Shown in pieces: positions 1 to 7,681 of a stretch of DNA of 64,000 nt (position 1 is its first letter; the number at the start of each line of letters is the position of its first letter). The DNA comes from Bacillus sp. REN3 (GTDB lineage Bacteria; Bacillota; Bacilli; Bacillales; Cytobacillaceae), in assembly GCF_017912555.1 (NCBI RefSeq), contig NZ_JAERSD010000005.1, forward strand, positions 1 to 64,000, given 5' to 3'. The position numbers and the translations under genes are program-made. The notes under the pieces were generated by a model. It had not been told where the DNA came from, made no database searches, and worked only from the letters and a program-made list of their open reading frames with translations.

Positions 1-141
1 AGCTCAGCTGGTTAGAGCAACGAGCGAAGCTTCCCTGAATTAACTTCGAGTTGTACCCATCGATCTGCTTCTTGGATAGCTTTCTGAGATGGGGACAGAC
101 ATTCAAGTGAGTCTTAGCTATAAGATTAACGCGCTGAATAT
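1..141 (+). repeat. tRNA-Ile2 5'-fragment/two-hairpin unit, copy A (cut by window start)
   Basis: The unit begins inside the 5' part of a tRNA identical to the intact tRNA-Ile2 at 292 and stops matching after GAGCA (15-19). A roughly 76-nt insert follows (20-95), then CAGAC, a spacer and the leader of the next copy. The insert can fold into two hairpins. Copy A is 149 bp long and differs from copy B by one missing T. It cannot encode a tRNA because the anticodon, T arm and acceptor 3' strand are absent. I do not recognise the insert as a known RNA family. Confidence 0.8.
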
Positions 142-291
142 GGACCTTTAGCTCAGCTGGTTAGAGCAACGAGCGAAGCTTCCCTGAATTAACTTCGAGT
201 TGTACCCATCGATCTGCTTCTTGGATTAGCTTTCTGAGATGGGGACAGACATTCAAGTGAGTCTTAGCTATAAGATTAACGCGCTGAATAT
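142..291 (+). repeat. tRNA-Ile2 5'-fragment/two-hairpin unit, copy B
   Basis: Positions 142-168 repeat the first 27 nt of the intact tRNA-Ile2, ending in GAGCA. The insert at 169-245 forms hairpin 1 (CGAAG 174-178 with CTTCG 193-197) and hairpin 2 (CCCATC 205-210 with GATGGG 238-243). After the insert the tRNA sequence resumes for CAGAC only. The last bases (about 281-291) repeat the leader in front of the next tRNA start. The period is 150 bp. The layout matches the fMet unit at 499. Confidence 0.8.
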
Positions 292-368
292 GGACCTTTA
301 GCTCAGCTGGTTAGAGCAGACGGCTCATAACCGTCCGGTCGTAGGTTCGAGTCCTACAAGGTCCACCA
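292..368 (+). tRNA. tRNA-Ile2 (CAT anticodon, lysidine type)
   Basis: This is a complete cloverleaf with acceptor GGACCTT/AAGGTCC, a CAT anticodon in a CGGCTCATAACCG arm and an encoded CCA (366-368). The CAT anticodon alone could mean Met, but the sequence resembles the B. subtilis tRNA-Ile2 that TilS modifies to lysidine, and the following order Ser-fMet-Asp-Phe-His-Gly-Ile-Asn-Ser-Glu is that of the B. subtilis trnB cluster, where Ile2 sits at this place. Elongator tRNA-Met is the alternative. Confidence 0.85.
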
Positions 369-387
369 TTATATTTTTGTTATTTAT

Positions 388-480
388 GGAGGAATACCCA
401 AGTCCGGCTGAAGGGATCGGTCTTGAAAACCGACAGGCGGGTCAAACCGCGCAGGGGTTCGAATCCCCTTTCCTCCTCCA
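388..480 (+). tRNA. tRNA-Ser (TGA)
   Basis: The acceptor GGAGGAA pairs with TTCCTCC, the anticodon TGA lies in TCTTGAAAA, and there is a long variable arm typical of tRNA-Ser. CCA is encoded at 478-480. It follows Ile2 as in the trnB-type cluster and has no 5'-fragment repeat in front of it. Confidence 0.95.
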
Positions 481-498
481 TTTTTAAAATATTATCGT

Positions 499-639
499 CG
501 CGGGGTGGAGCAACGAGCGTTACTTCACTGATGAAACGGCGAGTTGTACCGATCGAGCAGCATCTTGATTCAACTTCCTGAGATCGGGACAGTCTTTGCT
601 CTCCTGGAGCATAAACAAAATAGTTTCATTTATTATCGT
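499..639 (+). repeat. tRNA-fMet 5'-fragment/two-hairpin unit
   Basis: Positions 499-512 repeat the first 14 nt of the intact tRNA-fMet at 640 and end in GAGCA. The insert (513-589) starts ACGAGCG like the Ile2 insert and folds into hairpin 1 (CGTT 518-521 with AACG 535-538) and hairpin 2 (CCGATC 549-554 with GATCGG 582-587). GAGTTGTACC and GGGACAG flank hairpin 2 in both inserts. The tRNA sequence resumes only for CAGTC. The leader ATTATCGT before 499 recurs before 640. Confidence 0.8.
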
Positions 640-713
<74 letters not shown>

Positions 714-716
714 TCT

Positions 717-792
717 GGTCCCGTGGTGTAGCGGTTAACATGCCTGCCTGTCACGCAGGAGATCGCCGGTTCGATCCCGGTCGGGACCGCCA
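717..792 (+). tRNA. tRNA-Asp (GTC)
   Basis: The acceptor GGTCCCG pairs with CGGGACC, the anticodon is GTC within CTGTCACG, and CCA is encoded at 790-792. It lies three bases downstream of tRNA-fMet. Confidence 0.95.
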
Positions 793-826
793 TTTTGATT
801 ATAAGTATAGGCAGCAAAATGATTAT

Positions 827-962
827 GGCTCAGTAGCTCAGTCGGTAGAGCAGATTGCTCACATCATGATCCAGCTTCTGCGGCAATCTGCGAGGAAGGC
901 CGGGAGGTCTTTCGAGCAAAGGACGAAGCTTGTCAAAGTATAGGCAGCACAATTATTATTAT
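827..962 (+). repeat. tRNA-Phe 5'-fragment/two-hairpin unit, copy 1
   Basis: Positions 827-852 equal the first 26 nt of tRNA-Phe, ending GAGCA. A 61-bp insert (853-913) follows, after which GAGCAAAGGAC (914-924) resumes the tRNA exactly, so GAGCA flanks the insert like a target-site duplication. Hairpin 1 pairs GCAGATTGC (850-858) with GCAATCTGC (883-891). Hairpin 2 pairs GGAAGGCC (894-901) with GGTCTTTC (906-913) around a GGGA loop. Period is 136 bp. The insert sequence is unrelated to the Ile2/fMet inserts but the architecture is the same. Confidence 0.8.
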
Positions 963-1098
963 GGCTCAGTAGCTCAGTCGGTAGAGCAGATTGCTCACAT
1001 CACGATTCAGCTTCTGCGGCAATCTGCGAGGAAGGCCGGGAGGTCTTTCGAGCAAAGGACGAAGCTTATCAAAGTATAGGCAGCACAATTAATATTAT
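963..1098 (+). repeat. tRNA-Phe 5'-fragment/two-hairpin unit, copy 2
   Basis: This is a near-identical second 136-bp unit. Differences from copy 1 are mainly in the hairpin 1 loop (CACATCACGATTC against CACATCATGATCC) and the spacer; both stems are unchanged. The leader AAGTATAGGCAGCA recurs before each copy and before the intact tRNA-Phe at 1099, so leader plus 26 nt of tRNA was duplicated each time. Confidence 0.8.
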
Positions 1099-1171
1099 GG
1101 CTCAGTAGCTCAGTCGGTAGAGCAAAGGACTGAAAATCCTTGTGTCGGCGGTTCGATTCCGTCCTGAGCCA
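1099..1171 (+). tRNA. tRNA-Phe (GAA)
   Basis: This is a complete cloverleaf with acceptor GGCTCAG/CTGAGCC and anticodon arm AAGGACTGAAAATCCTT. CCA is not fully encoded (ACC then TTT). It is the intact gene following two broken copies of its 5' end. Confidence 0.95.
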
Positions 1172-1194
1172 CCTTTATTTCCATCAATTTTTAT

Positions 1195-1271
1195 GGCGAC
1201 TGTGGCGAAGTGGTTAACGCATCGGATTGTGGTTCCGACATTCGTGGGTTCGATTCCCATCAGTCGCCCCA
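1195..1271 (+). tRNA. tRNA-His (GTG)
   Basis: An eight-base-pair acceptor including the extra 5' G typical of tRNA-His (GGCGACTG with CAGTCGCC), anticodon GTG in GGATTGTGGTTCC, and an encoded CCA at 1269-1271. Confidence 0.95.
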
Positions 1272-1283
1272 TTCCAAATAAAT

Positions 1284-1357
1284 GCGGGTGTAGTTTACTG
1301 GTAAAACCTCAGCCTTCCAAGCTGATGTAGTGGGTTCGATTCCCATCACCCGCTCCA
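1284..1357 (+). tRNA. tRNA-Gly (TCC)
   Basis: The acceptor GCGGGTG pairs with CACCCGC, the anticodon is TCC in GCCTTCCAAGC, and CCA is encoded at 1355-1357. Confidence 0.95.
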
Positions 1358-1360
1358 TAC

Positions 1361-1434
<74 letters not shown>

Positions 1435-1458
1435 TATTCTTAAATATCATCACACTAT

Positions 1459-1533
1459 TCCGCAGTAGCTCAGTGGTAGAGCACTCGGCTGTTAACCGAG
1501 CGGTCGTAGGTTCGAATCCTACCTGCGGAGCCA
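1459..1533 (+). tRNA. tRNA-Asn (GTT)
   Basis: The acceptor TCCGCAG pairs with CTGCGGA, the anticodon is GTT in GGCTGTTAACC, and CCA is encoded at 1531-1533. Confidence 0.95.
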
Positions 1534-1551
1534 TTTTTATTTATAAGGTCT

Positions 1552-1642
1552 GGGGAAGTACTCAAGAGGCTGAAGAGGCGCCCCTGCTAAGGGCGTAGGT
1601 CGTGTAAGCGGCGCGAGGGTTCAAATCCCTCCTTCTCCGCCA
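1552..1642 (+). tRNA. tRNA-Ser (GCT)
   Basis: This is a long-variable-arm class II tRNA. The acceptor GGGGAAG pairs with CTTCTCC (one G-T pair), the anticodon is GCT in CCCTGCTAAGGG, and CCA is encoded at 1640-1642. Confidence 0.95.
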
Positions 1643-1645
1643 TAA

Positions 1646-1717
1646 GGCCCCTTGGTCAAGTGGTTAAGACACCGCCCTTTCACGGCGGTAACACGGGTTC
1701 GAATCCCGTAGGGGTCA
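1646..1717 (+). tRNA. tRNA-Glu (TTC)
   Basis: The acceptor GGCCCCT pairs with AGGGGTC and the anticodon is TTC in GCCCTTTCACGGC. CCA is not encoded. It is the last gene of the cluster, as in B. subtilis trnB, and is followed by a terminator. Confidence 0.95.
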
Positions 1718-1733
1718 TAAGAAAAGCAGTCAG

Positions 1734-1759
1734 CAATCATGCTGATTGTTTTTTTTTTT
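1734..1759 (+). terminator. Intrinsic terminator of the tRNA cluster
   Basis: A hairpin CAATCA / TGATTG with a TGC loop is followed by a run of about twelve T residues, just downstream of tRNA-Glu. Confidence 0.8.
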
Positions 1760-2157
1760 GCTTCATAAATATAATTTCACTCCATTCTTCCTTCATTCTG
1801 GTAATTATCTTTGCTGCGTTCCTTTAAAAGTCTGTAAAGACGAATATTACCGCTTTCCCGCTCAACTAAGTTCCAATCATGGCATCCATCCCTCGTTTCA
1901 GTCTTTCGACTGTGATTTTTCTTGCATGAATGATTTCTCCCTTAGGATAGAAAGCGTTGCCCTTCTAAAAGCAGTAATCCACTAAATCGTATAGTTGGGA
2001 AATTCAGTGCATCCATCGTTTTCATTCCCGGTTTTTCATGATATTAAGATAATGTTAAGAAAAATTTCAAAAAATTAAAAAAATGTTTACAAGGGTTTCT
2101 GCCGGTTAACTAGAATACTACTTAGAATGAAATGTTTTTTAGAGGCAGGTGTGAACT
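1760..2157 (+). promoter_or_regulatory. AT-rich leader region of glg operon; weak promoter candidate
   Basis: I see no supported gene in this 398-bp interval. A possible SigA-like promoter is TTTACA (2086-2091) with TAGAAT (2111-2116), but the 19-bp spacer is long. In B. subtilis the glg operon is made in sporulation by SigE; I could not convincingly place a SigE site. The glgB ribosome binding site GAGGCAGGTG lies at about 2142-2151. Confidence 0.35.
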
Positions 2158-4116
2158 TTGGCAAACCATCCAACCGATTTTGAATTGCATCTTTTCCATG
2201 AGGGCACTTTGTTCCAGAGCTATCAATTATTTGGGGCACATGTCATGAAAATAGACTTTTGTACATATACTCGATTTTGTGTATGGGCTCCAGCTGCAGT
2301 TGCTGTCAGGCTTGTTGGTGATTTTAATGGATGGAATGGGGACGGCTATGAATTTAGCAGGATGAACGATGAGGGAGTTTGGCAGCTTTTTGTTGAAAAG
2401 GATTTAACGGGTTCCATTTACAAGTATGAAATCCAGACTTCCTTTGATCAAAGAATCCTTAAAGCAGATCCTTATGCTTTTTTCTCTGAAGTCCGGCCGA
2501 ATACTGCATCGGTCGTCTGTCCGCTTGATGGATATAGCTGGAATGACGAAAAGTGGCTCCGGAAACGGGAGAAAAGAAACAGTTTGGACCAGCCTGTGTT
2601 CATCTATGAACTACATGCTGGATCCTGGAAAAAGAAGGAAGATGGAACGTTCTATACATATCGGGAGCTAGCGGACGAATTGATTGCTTACATCATTTCC
2701 CATGGCTACACTCATGTTGAGCTATTGCCGCTAACCGAGCATCCGCTCGATGTTTCATGGGGTTACCAATCCACCGGCTATTTTTCAATCACAAGCCGGT
2801 ATGGCACGCCGCATGATTTCATGTATTTCGTTGATCAATGCCACCAAAACGGGATAGGTGTCATCCTTGATTGGATTCCGGGGCACTTTTGCAAGGACGC
2901 TCACGGCCTATATAAATTCGATGGAAGCCATCTATTCGAATACAAACATGAAAATGATCGTGAAAACCATGTTTGGGGGACTGCTAACTTTGATTTGGGA
3001 AAGACGGAGGTACAAAGCTTCCTGATTTCAAGCGCCTTATTTTGGATGGAAAAGTATCATATCGATGGTTTCCGGGTGGATGCGGTAGCAAATATCATTT
3101 ACTGGCCGAATTCGCATCAGGCCGCGAATTCGTATGGCATCGAGTTTTTGAAAAAGCTGAACAAAGTTGTGAAAGAATTCGGGCCTGGTGTGATGATGAT
3201 TGCAGAGGATTCTACCGATTGGCCGCAGGTGACTGCCCCTGTGGAATATGGCGGGCTTGGTTTTACATACAAATGGAACATGGGCTGGATGAATGACACA
3301 CTAAAATATATGGAAACAGAGCCGAAGGATCGCAGGCATATCCATGACAGAATCACCTTTTCCCTGCTCTATGCCTTTTCCGAAAGTTTTATCCTTCCTT
3401 TTTCACACGATGAAGTTGTCCATGGAAAAAAATCGCTCCTCGATAAGATGCCGGGCGACTATTGGCAAAAATTCGCCCAACTCCGTTTACTGCTGGGCTT
3501 CATGGCCGCCCATCCAGGAAAAAAATTGACCTTCATGGGAACTGAGTTCGGGCAGTTCACTGAATGGAAGGACCGTGAGCAGCTTGACTGGAACTTGTTT
3601 GATTACGATATGCACCAGAAAATGGACCAGTATGTCAAGGATTTAATCAGGCTGTATAAACGGTCAAAGCCGCTGTATGAGCTTGATTATGTGCACGAAG
3701 GCTTTGAATGGATCGACGCAGATAACCATGAGCAATCTGTCTTTTCATTCATTCGCAAAAGCAGGAATCCAGACGAATTTCTTGTCATCGTCTGCAATTT
3801 TACCGAAAAAGCATACAGCCATTATCGGATCGGCGTTCCAAAGGCAGGGGAGTATCGAGAAATCATCAATAGTGACGCGGAAGCTTTTGGGGGTTCTGGT
3901 GTCATTAATAAAAGAGTCCTGAAGGCGAAAGAGACTGCTTTTCATGGAAGGAAGTTCTCAGTTGAAATGAATCTTTCTCCATTCGGGTTTATTATCTTGC
4001 GTCCTGTTATCAAAAGAAAGGGGAGGAACCATCATGAAAAAGAAGAAGTGCGTAGCAATGTTGCTGGCAGGAGGAAAGGGAAGCCGGCTCCAATCGCTGA
4101 CAAAGAATCTCGCTAA
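2158..4116 (+). CDS. glgB: 1,4-alpha-glucan branching enzyme GlgB
   Basis: GlgB cuts alpha-1,4 glucan and rejoins it as alpha-1,6 branches during glycogen synthesis in the cytoplasm. The 652-aa product starts with TTG behind GAGGCAGGTG. It has an N-terminal CBM48-type domain ([20 protein letters not shown]), then the GH13 barrel: region [11 protein letters not shown] (Asp about 238), nucleophile Asp308 in [10 protein letters not shown], acid/base Glu350 in IAEDSTDWP, and transition-state Asp418 in [12 protein letters not shown]. It opens glgBCDAP. The reading frame runs 83 nt into glgC in a different frame, giving a tail of about 28 residues beyond the usual end (about 625-630 aa). Confidence 0.95.
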   Translation: MANHPTDFELHLFHEGTLFQSYQLFGAHVMKIDFCTYTRFCVWAPAAVAVRLVGDFNGWNGDGYEFSRMNDEGVWQLFVEKDLTGSIYKYEIQTSFDQRILKADPYAFFSEVRPNTASVVCPLDGYSWNDEKWLRKREKRNSLDQPVFIYELHAGSWKKKEDGTFYTYRELADELIAYIISHGYTHVELLPLTEHPLDVSWGYQSTGYFSITSRYGTPHDFMYFVDQCHQNGIGVILDWIPGHFCKDAHGLYKFDGSHLFEYKHENDRENHVWGTANFDLGKTEVQSFLISSALFWMEKYHIDGFRVDAVANIIYWPNSHQAANSYGIEFLKKLNKVVKEFGPGVMMIAEDSTDWPQVTAPVEYGGLGFTYKWNMGWMNDTLKYMETEPKDRRHIHDRITFSLLYAFSESFILPFSHDEVVHGKKSLLDKMPGDYWQKFAQLRLLLGFMAAHPGKKLTFMGTEFGQFTEWKDREQLDWNLFDYDMHQKMDQYVKDLIRLYKRSKPLYELDYVHEGFEWIDADNHEQSVFSFIRKSRNPDEFLVIVCNFTEKAYSHYRIGVPKAGEYREIINSDAEAFGGSGVINKRVLKAKETAFHGRKFSVEMNLSPFGFIILRPVIKRKGRNHHEKEEVRSNVAGRRKGKPAPIADKESR

Positions 4117-5182
4117 GCCTGCCATCCCATTCGGAGGGAAATACCGGATCATCGATTTCCCTTTGAGCAACTGCACGAATTCCGGGATTTATACGGTAGG
4201 CGTCCTGACCCAATACCAGCCGCTGGTACTCAATTCATATATCGGGATCGGGAGCGCATGGGACCTTGACAGGAAAGACGGCGGTGTAACTGTACTTCCG
4301 CCATATGCCGAAACGTCCGAGGTGAAATGGTATTCTGGAACTGCCAGCGCCATTTATCAAAACATGAACTATCTTTATCAGTATAACCCTGAATATGTCC
4401 TTATCCTTTCTGGCGACCATATTTATAAGATGAATTACGAAACGATGCTGGATTACCATATCGAAAAAGAAGCGGATGCTACGATATCGGTCATTGAGGT
4501 GCCCTGGGAAGAAACAAAGCGCTTTGGGATCATGAACACGGATTCCGATTTAAAAATCGTTGAATTTGAAGAAAAGCCAAAGAATGCAAAGAATAATCTT
4601 GCATCGATGGGTATCTATATTTTTAAATGGAGTGTATTAAGAGAATATTTGATAAAAGATGATCAGAATCCTCAATCAAGCCATGATTTTGGCAAGGATA
4701 TCATCCCGCTGATGCTGAAGGAAGACAGGAAGTTGTTCGCTTATCCATTCAAGGGGTACTGGAAAGACGTAGGGACAATCCAGAGCCTGTGGGAAGCCAA
4801 TATGGACCTGCTGGACAGGAATTGTGAATTGAAGCTGTTTGATCATTCGTGGAGAATTTATTCAGTGAATCCAAATCAGCCGCCCCAATATATCTGTCCT
4901 GAGGGGGAAGTGACTGAGTCGCTTGTGAATGAAGGCTGCAAAATTGAAGGTGAAGTTTCGAAAACAGTTGCCTTCCAGGGAGTGACGGTAAAAAAAGGGG
5001 CAGTGGTCAAAGAAACGGTCATCATGCCTGATGCGGTGATTGGCCATAACTGCCGGATTGAGAAAGCGATTGTGTCCCCAGGCGTATATGTGCCTGATGG
5101 GATGATTATTGTACCGGACCAAGGCAGCAATGAAATCACTCTAATATGCGAAGAAACAATTGGAGAATTGCAATCCAGTTGA
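4034..5182 (+). CDS. glgC: Glucose-1-phosphate adenylyltransferase, catalytic subunit GlgC
   Basis: GlgC makes ADP-glucose, the glucosyl donor for glycogen, from glucose-1-phosphate and ATP. The 382-aa protein carries the nucleotide-binding loop LAGGKGSRL (residues 11-19), the following [15 protein letters not shown] segment, a sugar-phosphate region around FEEKPKNA, and a C-terminal left-handed beta-helix of hexapeptide repeats (from about residue 290). The start ATG has GGGGAGG at about 4020-4026, placed inside the glgB 3' end. Together with GlgD it probably forms a heterotetramer as in other Bacillaceae. Confidence 0.96.
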   Translation: MKKKKCVAMLLAGGKGSRLQSLTKNLAKPAIPFGGKYRIIDFPLSNCTNSGIYTVGVLTQYQPLVLNSYIGIGSAWDLDRKDGGVTVLPPYAETSEVKWYSGTASAIYQNMNYLYQYNPEYVLILSGDHIYKMNYETMLDYHIEKEADATISVIEVPWEETKRFGIMNTDSDLKIVEFEEKPKNAKNNLASMGIYIFKWSVLREYLIKDDQNPQSSHDFGKDIIPLMLKEDRKLFAYPFKGYWKDVGTIQSLWEANMDLLDRNCELKLFDHSWRIYSVNPNQPPQYICPEGEVTESLVNEGCKIEGEVSKTVAFQGVTVKKGAVVKETVIMPDAVIGHNCRIEKAIVSPGVYVPDGMIIVPDQGSNEITLICEETIGELQSS

Positions 5183-5204
5183 TCGGAATCAGGAGGAAAT
5201 CTAA

Positions 5205-6233
5205 ATGAATAAACGATTATTGGGAGTAATAGACGCGACAACTGTCCACGAGAATCTCCTTGAACTGGCTCTCCACCGTTCAGTCGCCGCCATACCCTTC
5301 GGGGGGCGGTACAGGCTGATCGATTTCATCCTGTCAAATATGGTGAACTCTGGTATCCAGAGTGTGGCGATTTTTCCAAAGTTCCAGTATCGCTCGCTGA
5401 TGGACCATTTAGGTTCAGGAAGGAACTGGGACCTCAACCGGAAGAGGGATGGACTCTTTTTCTTTCCTTCGCCTAACCTTGATAAGCCATATCCAGGAAT
5501 CGGGTCACTTGACCATTTTGCGGATAATATTGATTTTTTTGTACGCAGCACTCAGGAATATGCATTGATTGCCAATTCCTATACAGTTTTCAATATGGAT
5601 TTCCAGCCCTTGCTTGACTGGCATATCCAATCAGGCTGTGATATAACAGAAGTCAGGAAAGGCAGGGAATCACTAGGCATCTACCTTGTCAAGAAGACCC
5701 TCCTGATGGATTTGATCCATACGAGAAAGGAAACGGGTTATTCAAATCTAAGGGATGTCATCATGGACACCGACAGCCAGTTCAATCTTTGCTACTACAA
5801 CTTCGAGGGGTATGCAGTGATGGTTGACTCTCTAGCCAAATATTTCAGCGCCAGCATGGATCTGCTGAAGCCCGAAGTCTGGAAGGAATTGTTCCCGAAG
5901 GAAAGGCCAATCCTGACGAAGGTCAAGGATGAGCCGCCCACGCGCTATGAAAAAGAAGCAAATGTAAGGAATGCCATGGTGGCAAACGGAGGATTGATAG
6001 AAGGAAAGGTTGAAAACAGCATCATAGCAAGGGGAGTCAAAATCGGAAAAGGCAGCATGATCCGCAATTGCATCATCATGCAAAAAACACAAATCAAGGA
6101 GAATTGTATATTGGAATCTGTCATTGTCGATAAAGATGTGAAAGTTGAAGAAGGAACGATCATCACGGCCTCAGCGAATTCACCGGCCGTTATCCGCAAA
6201 GGGACGGTACAGGGAGTGAGGGCAGGCTCGTGA
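5205..6233 (+). CDS. glgD: GlgD, non-catalytic/regulatory ADP-glucose pyrophosphorylase subunit
   Basis: This 342-aa paralogue of GlgC lacks the GGxGxRL nucleotide-binding loop; its N-terminus reads [18 protein letters not shown], while the next block ([16 protein letters not shown]) is conserved. That is the expected picture for GlgD, which boosts or modulates GlgC rather than catalysing alone. It is also shorter in the central region. A good AGGAGG precedes the ATG, and the gene ends by a GTGA overlap with glgA, indicating translational coupling. Confidence 0.93.
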   Translation: MNKRLLGVIDATTVHENLLELALHRSVAAIPFGGRYRLIDFILSNMVNSGIQSVAIFPKFQYRSLMDHLGSGRNWDLNRKRDGLFFFPSPNLDKPYPGIGSLDHFADNIDFFVRSTQEYALIANSYTVFNMDFQPLLDWHIQSGCDITEVRKGRESLGIYLVKKTLLMDLIHTRKETGYSNLRDVIMDTDSQFNLCYYNFEGYAVMVDSLAKYFSASMDLLKPEVWKELFPKERPILTKVKDEPPTRYEKEANVRNAMVANGGLIEGKVENSIIARGVKIGKGSMIRNCIIMQKTQIKENCILESVIVDKDVKVEEGTIITASANSPAVIRKGTVQGVRAGS

Positions 6234-7681
6234 AAATTTTGTTTGCAGTATCAGAATGTGTTCCGTTCATCAAATCGGGCGGTTTGGCAGATGTCGCAGG
6301 TTCGCTGCCAAAGGAATTGAAAAAGCTTGGGGCAGATGTCAGGGTGATCTTGCCTAAATATGGGATGATTCCAGAAAGCTTCAGGGATGAAATGGAAAGA
6401 GTGAAGGAGTATACGGTGCAGCTTGGCTGGCGTACACAGTATTGCGGCATTGAAACGCTTGAATACGATGGCGTGACTTTTTATTTCGTGGATAATGAGT
6501 ATTATTTCAAATGGGATTCACTTTACGGGCATTATGATGATGGCGAGCGCTTTTCCTATTTCAACCGCGCAGTCCTTGATTTCATTGCGGAACTCGAGTT
6601 TTACCCTGATGTGATCCATTGCCATGATTGGCATACAGGGATGATTCCCTTTTTGCTGAGGACGGAGTACTATCGGAAGCCTGGTTATGGTTTTATCCGT
6701 TCTGTATTTACGATTCATAATCTGCAGTTCCAGGGAATTTTTCCGCGTGAAATCCTTGGTGACCTGCTCCATATCGACAGCCGTTATTTCAATGAGGAGC
6801 AGCTTGAGTTTTTCGGGAACGCAAACTTCATGAAAGCAGCCTTGATTTCCGCTGACCACATTACGACCGTAAGCCCTACCTACAAGGAAGAAATCCAGAC
6901 TCCCTATTACGGGGAAAAGCTGGATGGAATCCTCAGGAAGAGAAAGGAAGACCTTTCGGGTATCCTGAATGGCATTGATAACGAATTATACAATCCTAAG
7001 ACAGATGTGGCGATCGAAAGGAATTTCGGTATCGATTCATTTGAAATGAGAGTTGATAACAAGCTGGAAATCCAGCGGTTTTTTGGTCTTCCTGAAAGCC
7101 GTGACATTCCCTTAGTGGCGATGATTACCCGTTTGACAAAGCAGAAGGGGCTTGAACTTGTCAGGTGGGTTTTCGATGAAATCATGTCTGCGGGTGTCCA
7201 GCTTGTCGTTCTTGGAACAGGAGATCGGGAATTTGAACATTTTTTCAGTGAGAAGTCTGGACATTATCGTGAGCAGTGCCGCTCTTACATTGGCTTTGAT
7301 GAAAAGCTTGCTCATCAAATCTATGCTGGAGCCGACCTGTTCCTGATGCCATCAAAGTTCGAACCTTGCGGACTGAGCCAGATGATTGCGATGCGCTATG
7401 GCGCAATCCCGCTTGTCAGGGAAACGGGCGGCTTGAATGACACGGTCCTGCCGTACAACGAATTCACCGGAGAAGGCAATGGATTTACATTCGCAAATTT
7501 CAATGCCCATGATATGCTGTTTACGATTGAGAGGGCGCTGTCAATCTATCGTGACAGCGAGAAATGGGAGGAGCTTTCCATAAAAGCGATGGAGATGGAT
7601 TACAGCTGGGCTCAGTCGGCAAAACAATATGAGGCTCTCTATTCCGATCTCATTTCAAGGAGTGAGTCGCATGTTTTCTAA
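6230..7681 (+). CDS. glgA: Glycogen synthase GlgA (ADP-glucose-dependent, GT5)
   Basis: GlgA extends alpha-1,4 glucan chains from ADP-glucose. The 483-aa protein begins with GTG overlapping the glgD stop. It shows the GT5 ADP-glucose loop [16 protein letters not shown] (residues 15-30), the HDWHTGMIP acceptor-side motif, and the C-terminal GT-B donor-site region [20 protein letters not shown] with the retaining-enzyme glutamate. Length is normal (B. subtilis about 484). Its last 11 nt overlap glgP. Confidence 0.96.
   Translation: MKILFAVSECVPFIKSGGLADVAGSLPKELKKLGADVRVILPKYGMIPESFRDEMERVKEYTVQLGWRTQYCGIETLEYDGVTFYFVDNEYYFKWDSLYGHYDDGERFSYFNRAVLDFIAELEFYPDVIHCHDWHTGMIPFLLRTEYYRKPGYGFIRSVFTIHNLQFQGIFPREILGDLLHIDSRYFNEEQLEFFGNANFMKAALISADHITTVSPTYKEEIQTPYYGEKLDGILRKRKEDLSGILNGIDNELYNPKTDVAIERNFGIDSFEMRVDNKLEIQRFFGLPESRDIPLVAMITRLTKQKGLELVRWVFDEIMSAGVQLVVLGTGDREFEHFFSEKSGHYREQCRSYIGFDEKLAHQIYAGADLFLMPSKFEPCGLSQMIAMRYGAIPLVRETGGLNDTVLPYNEFTGEGNGFTFANFNAHDMLFTIERALSIYRDSEKWEELSIKAMEMDYSWAQSAKQYEALYSDLISRSESHVF

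Noticed and set aside
20-95. T-box leader or RNase P-like RNA as identity of the tRNA-linked insert
   Set aside because: GTTGTACC and CTGAGATGGGG faintly recall T-box and RNase P words, but the T-box core GGTGG-ACC, a specifier loop and a terminator are all missing, and the element is far too short for RNase P RNA.
292-368. Calling the first CAT-anticodon tRNA an elongator tRNA-Met
   Set aside because: Sequence and gene order fit tRNA-Ile2 (lysidine-modified) better; fMet is separately present at 640.
1746-1985. 79-codon open frame after the tRNA terminator
   Set aside because: It begins inside the terminator T run, has no binding site and its sequence is low-complexity AT-rich.
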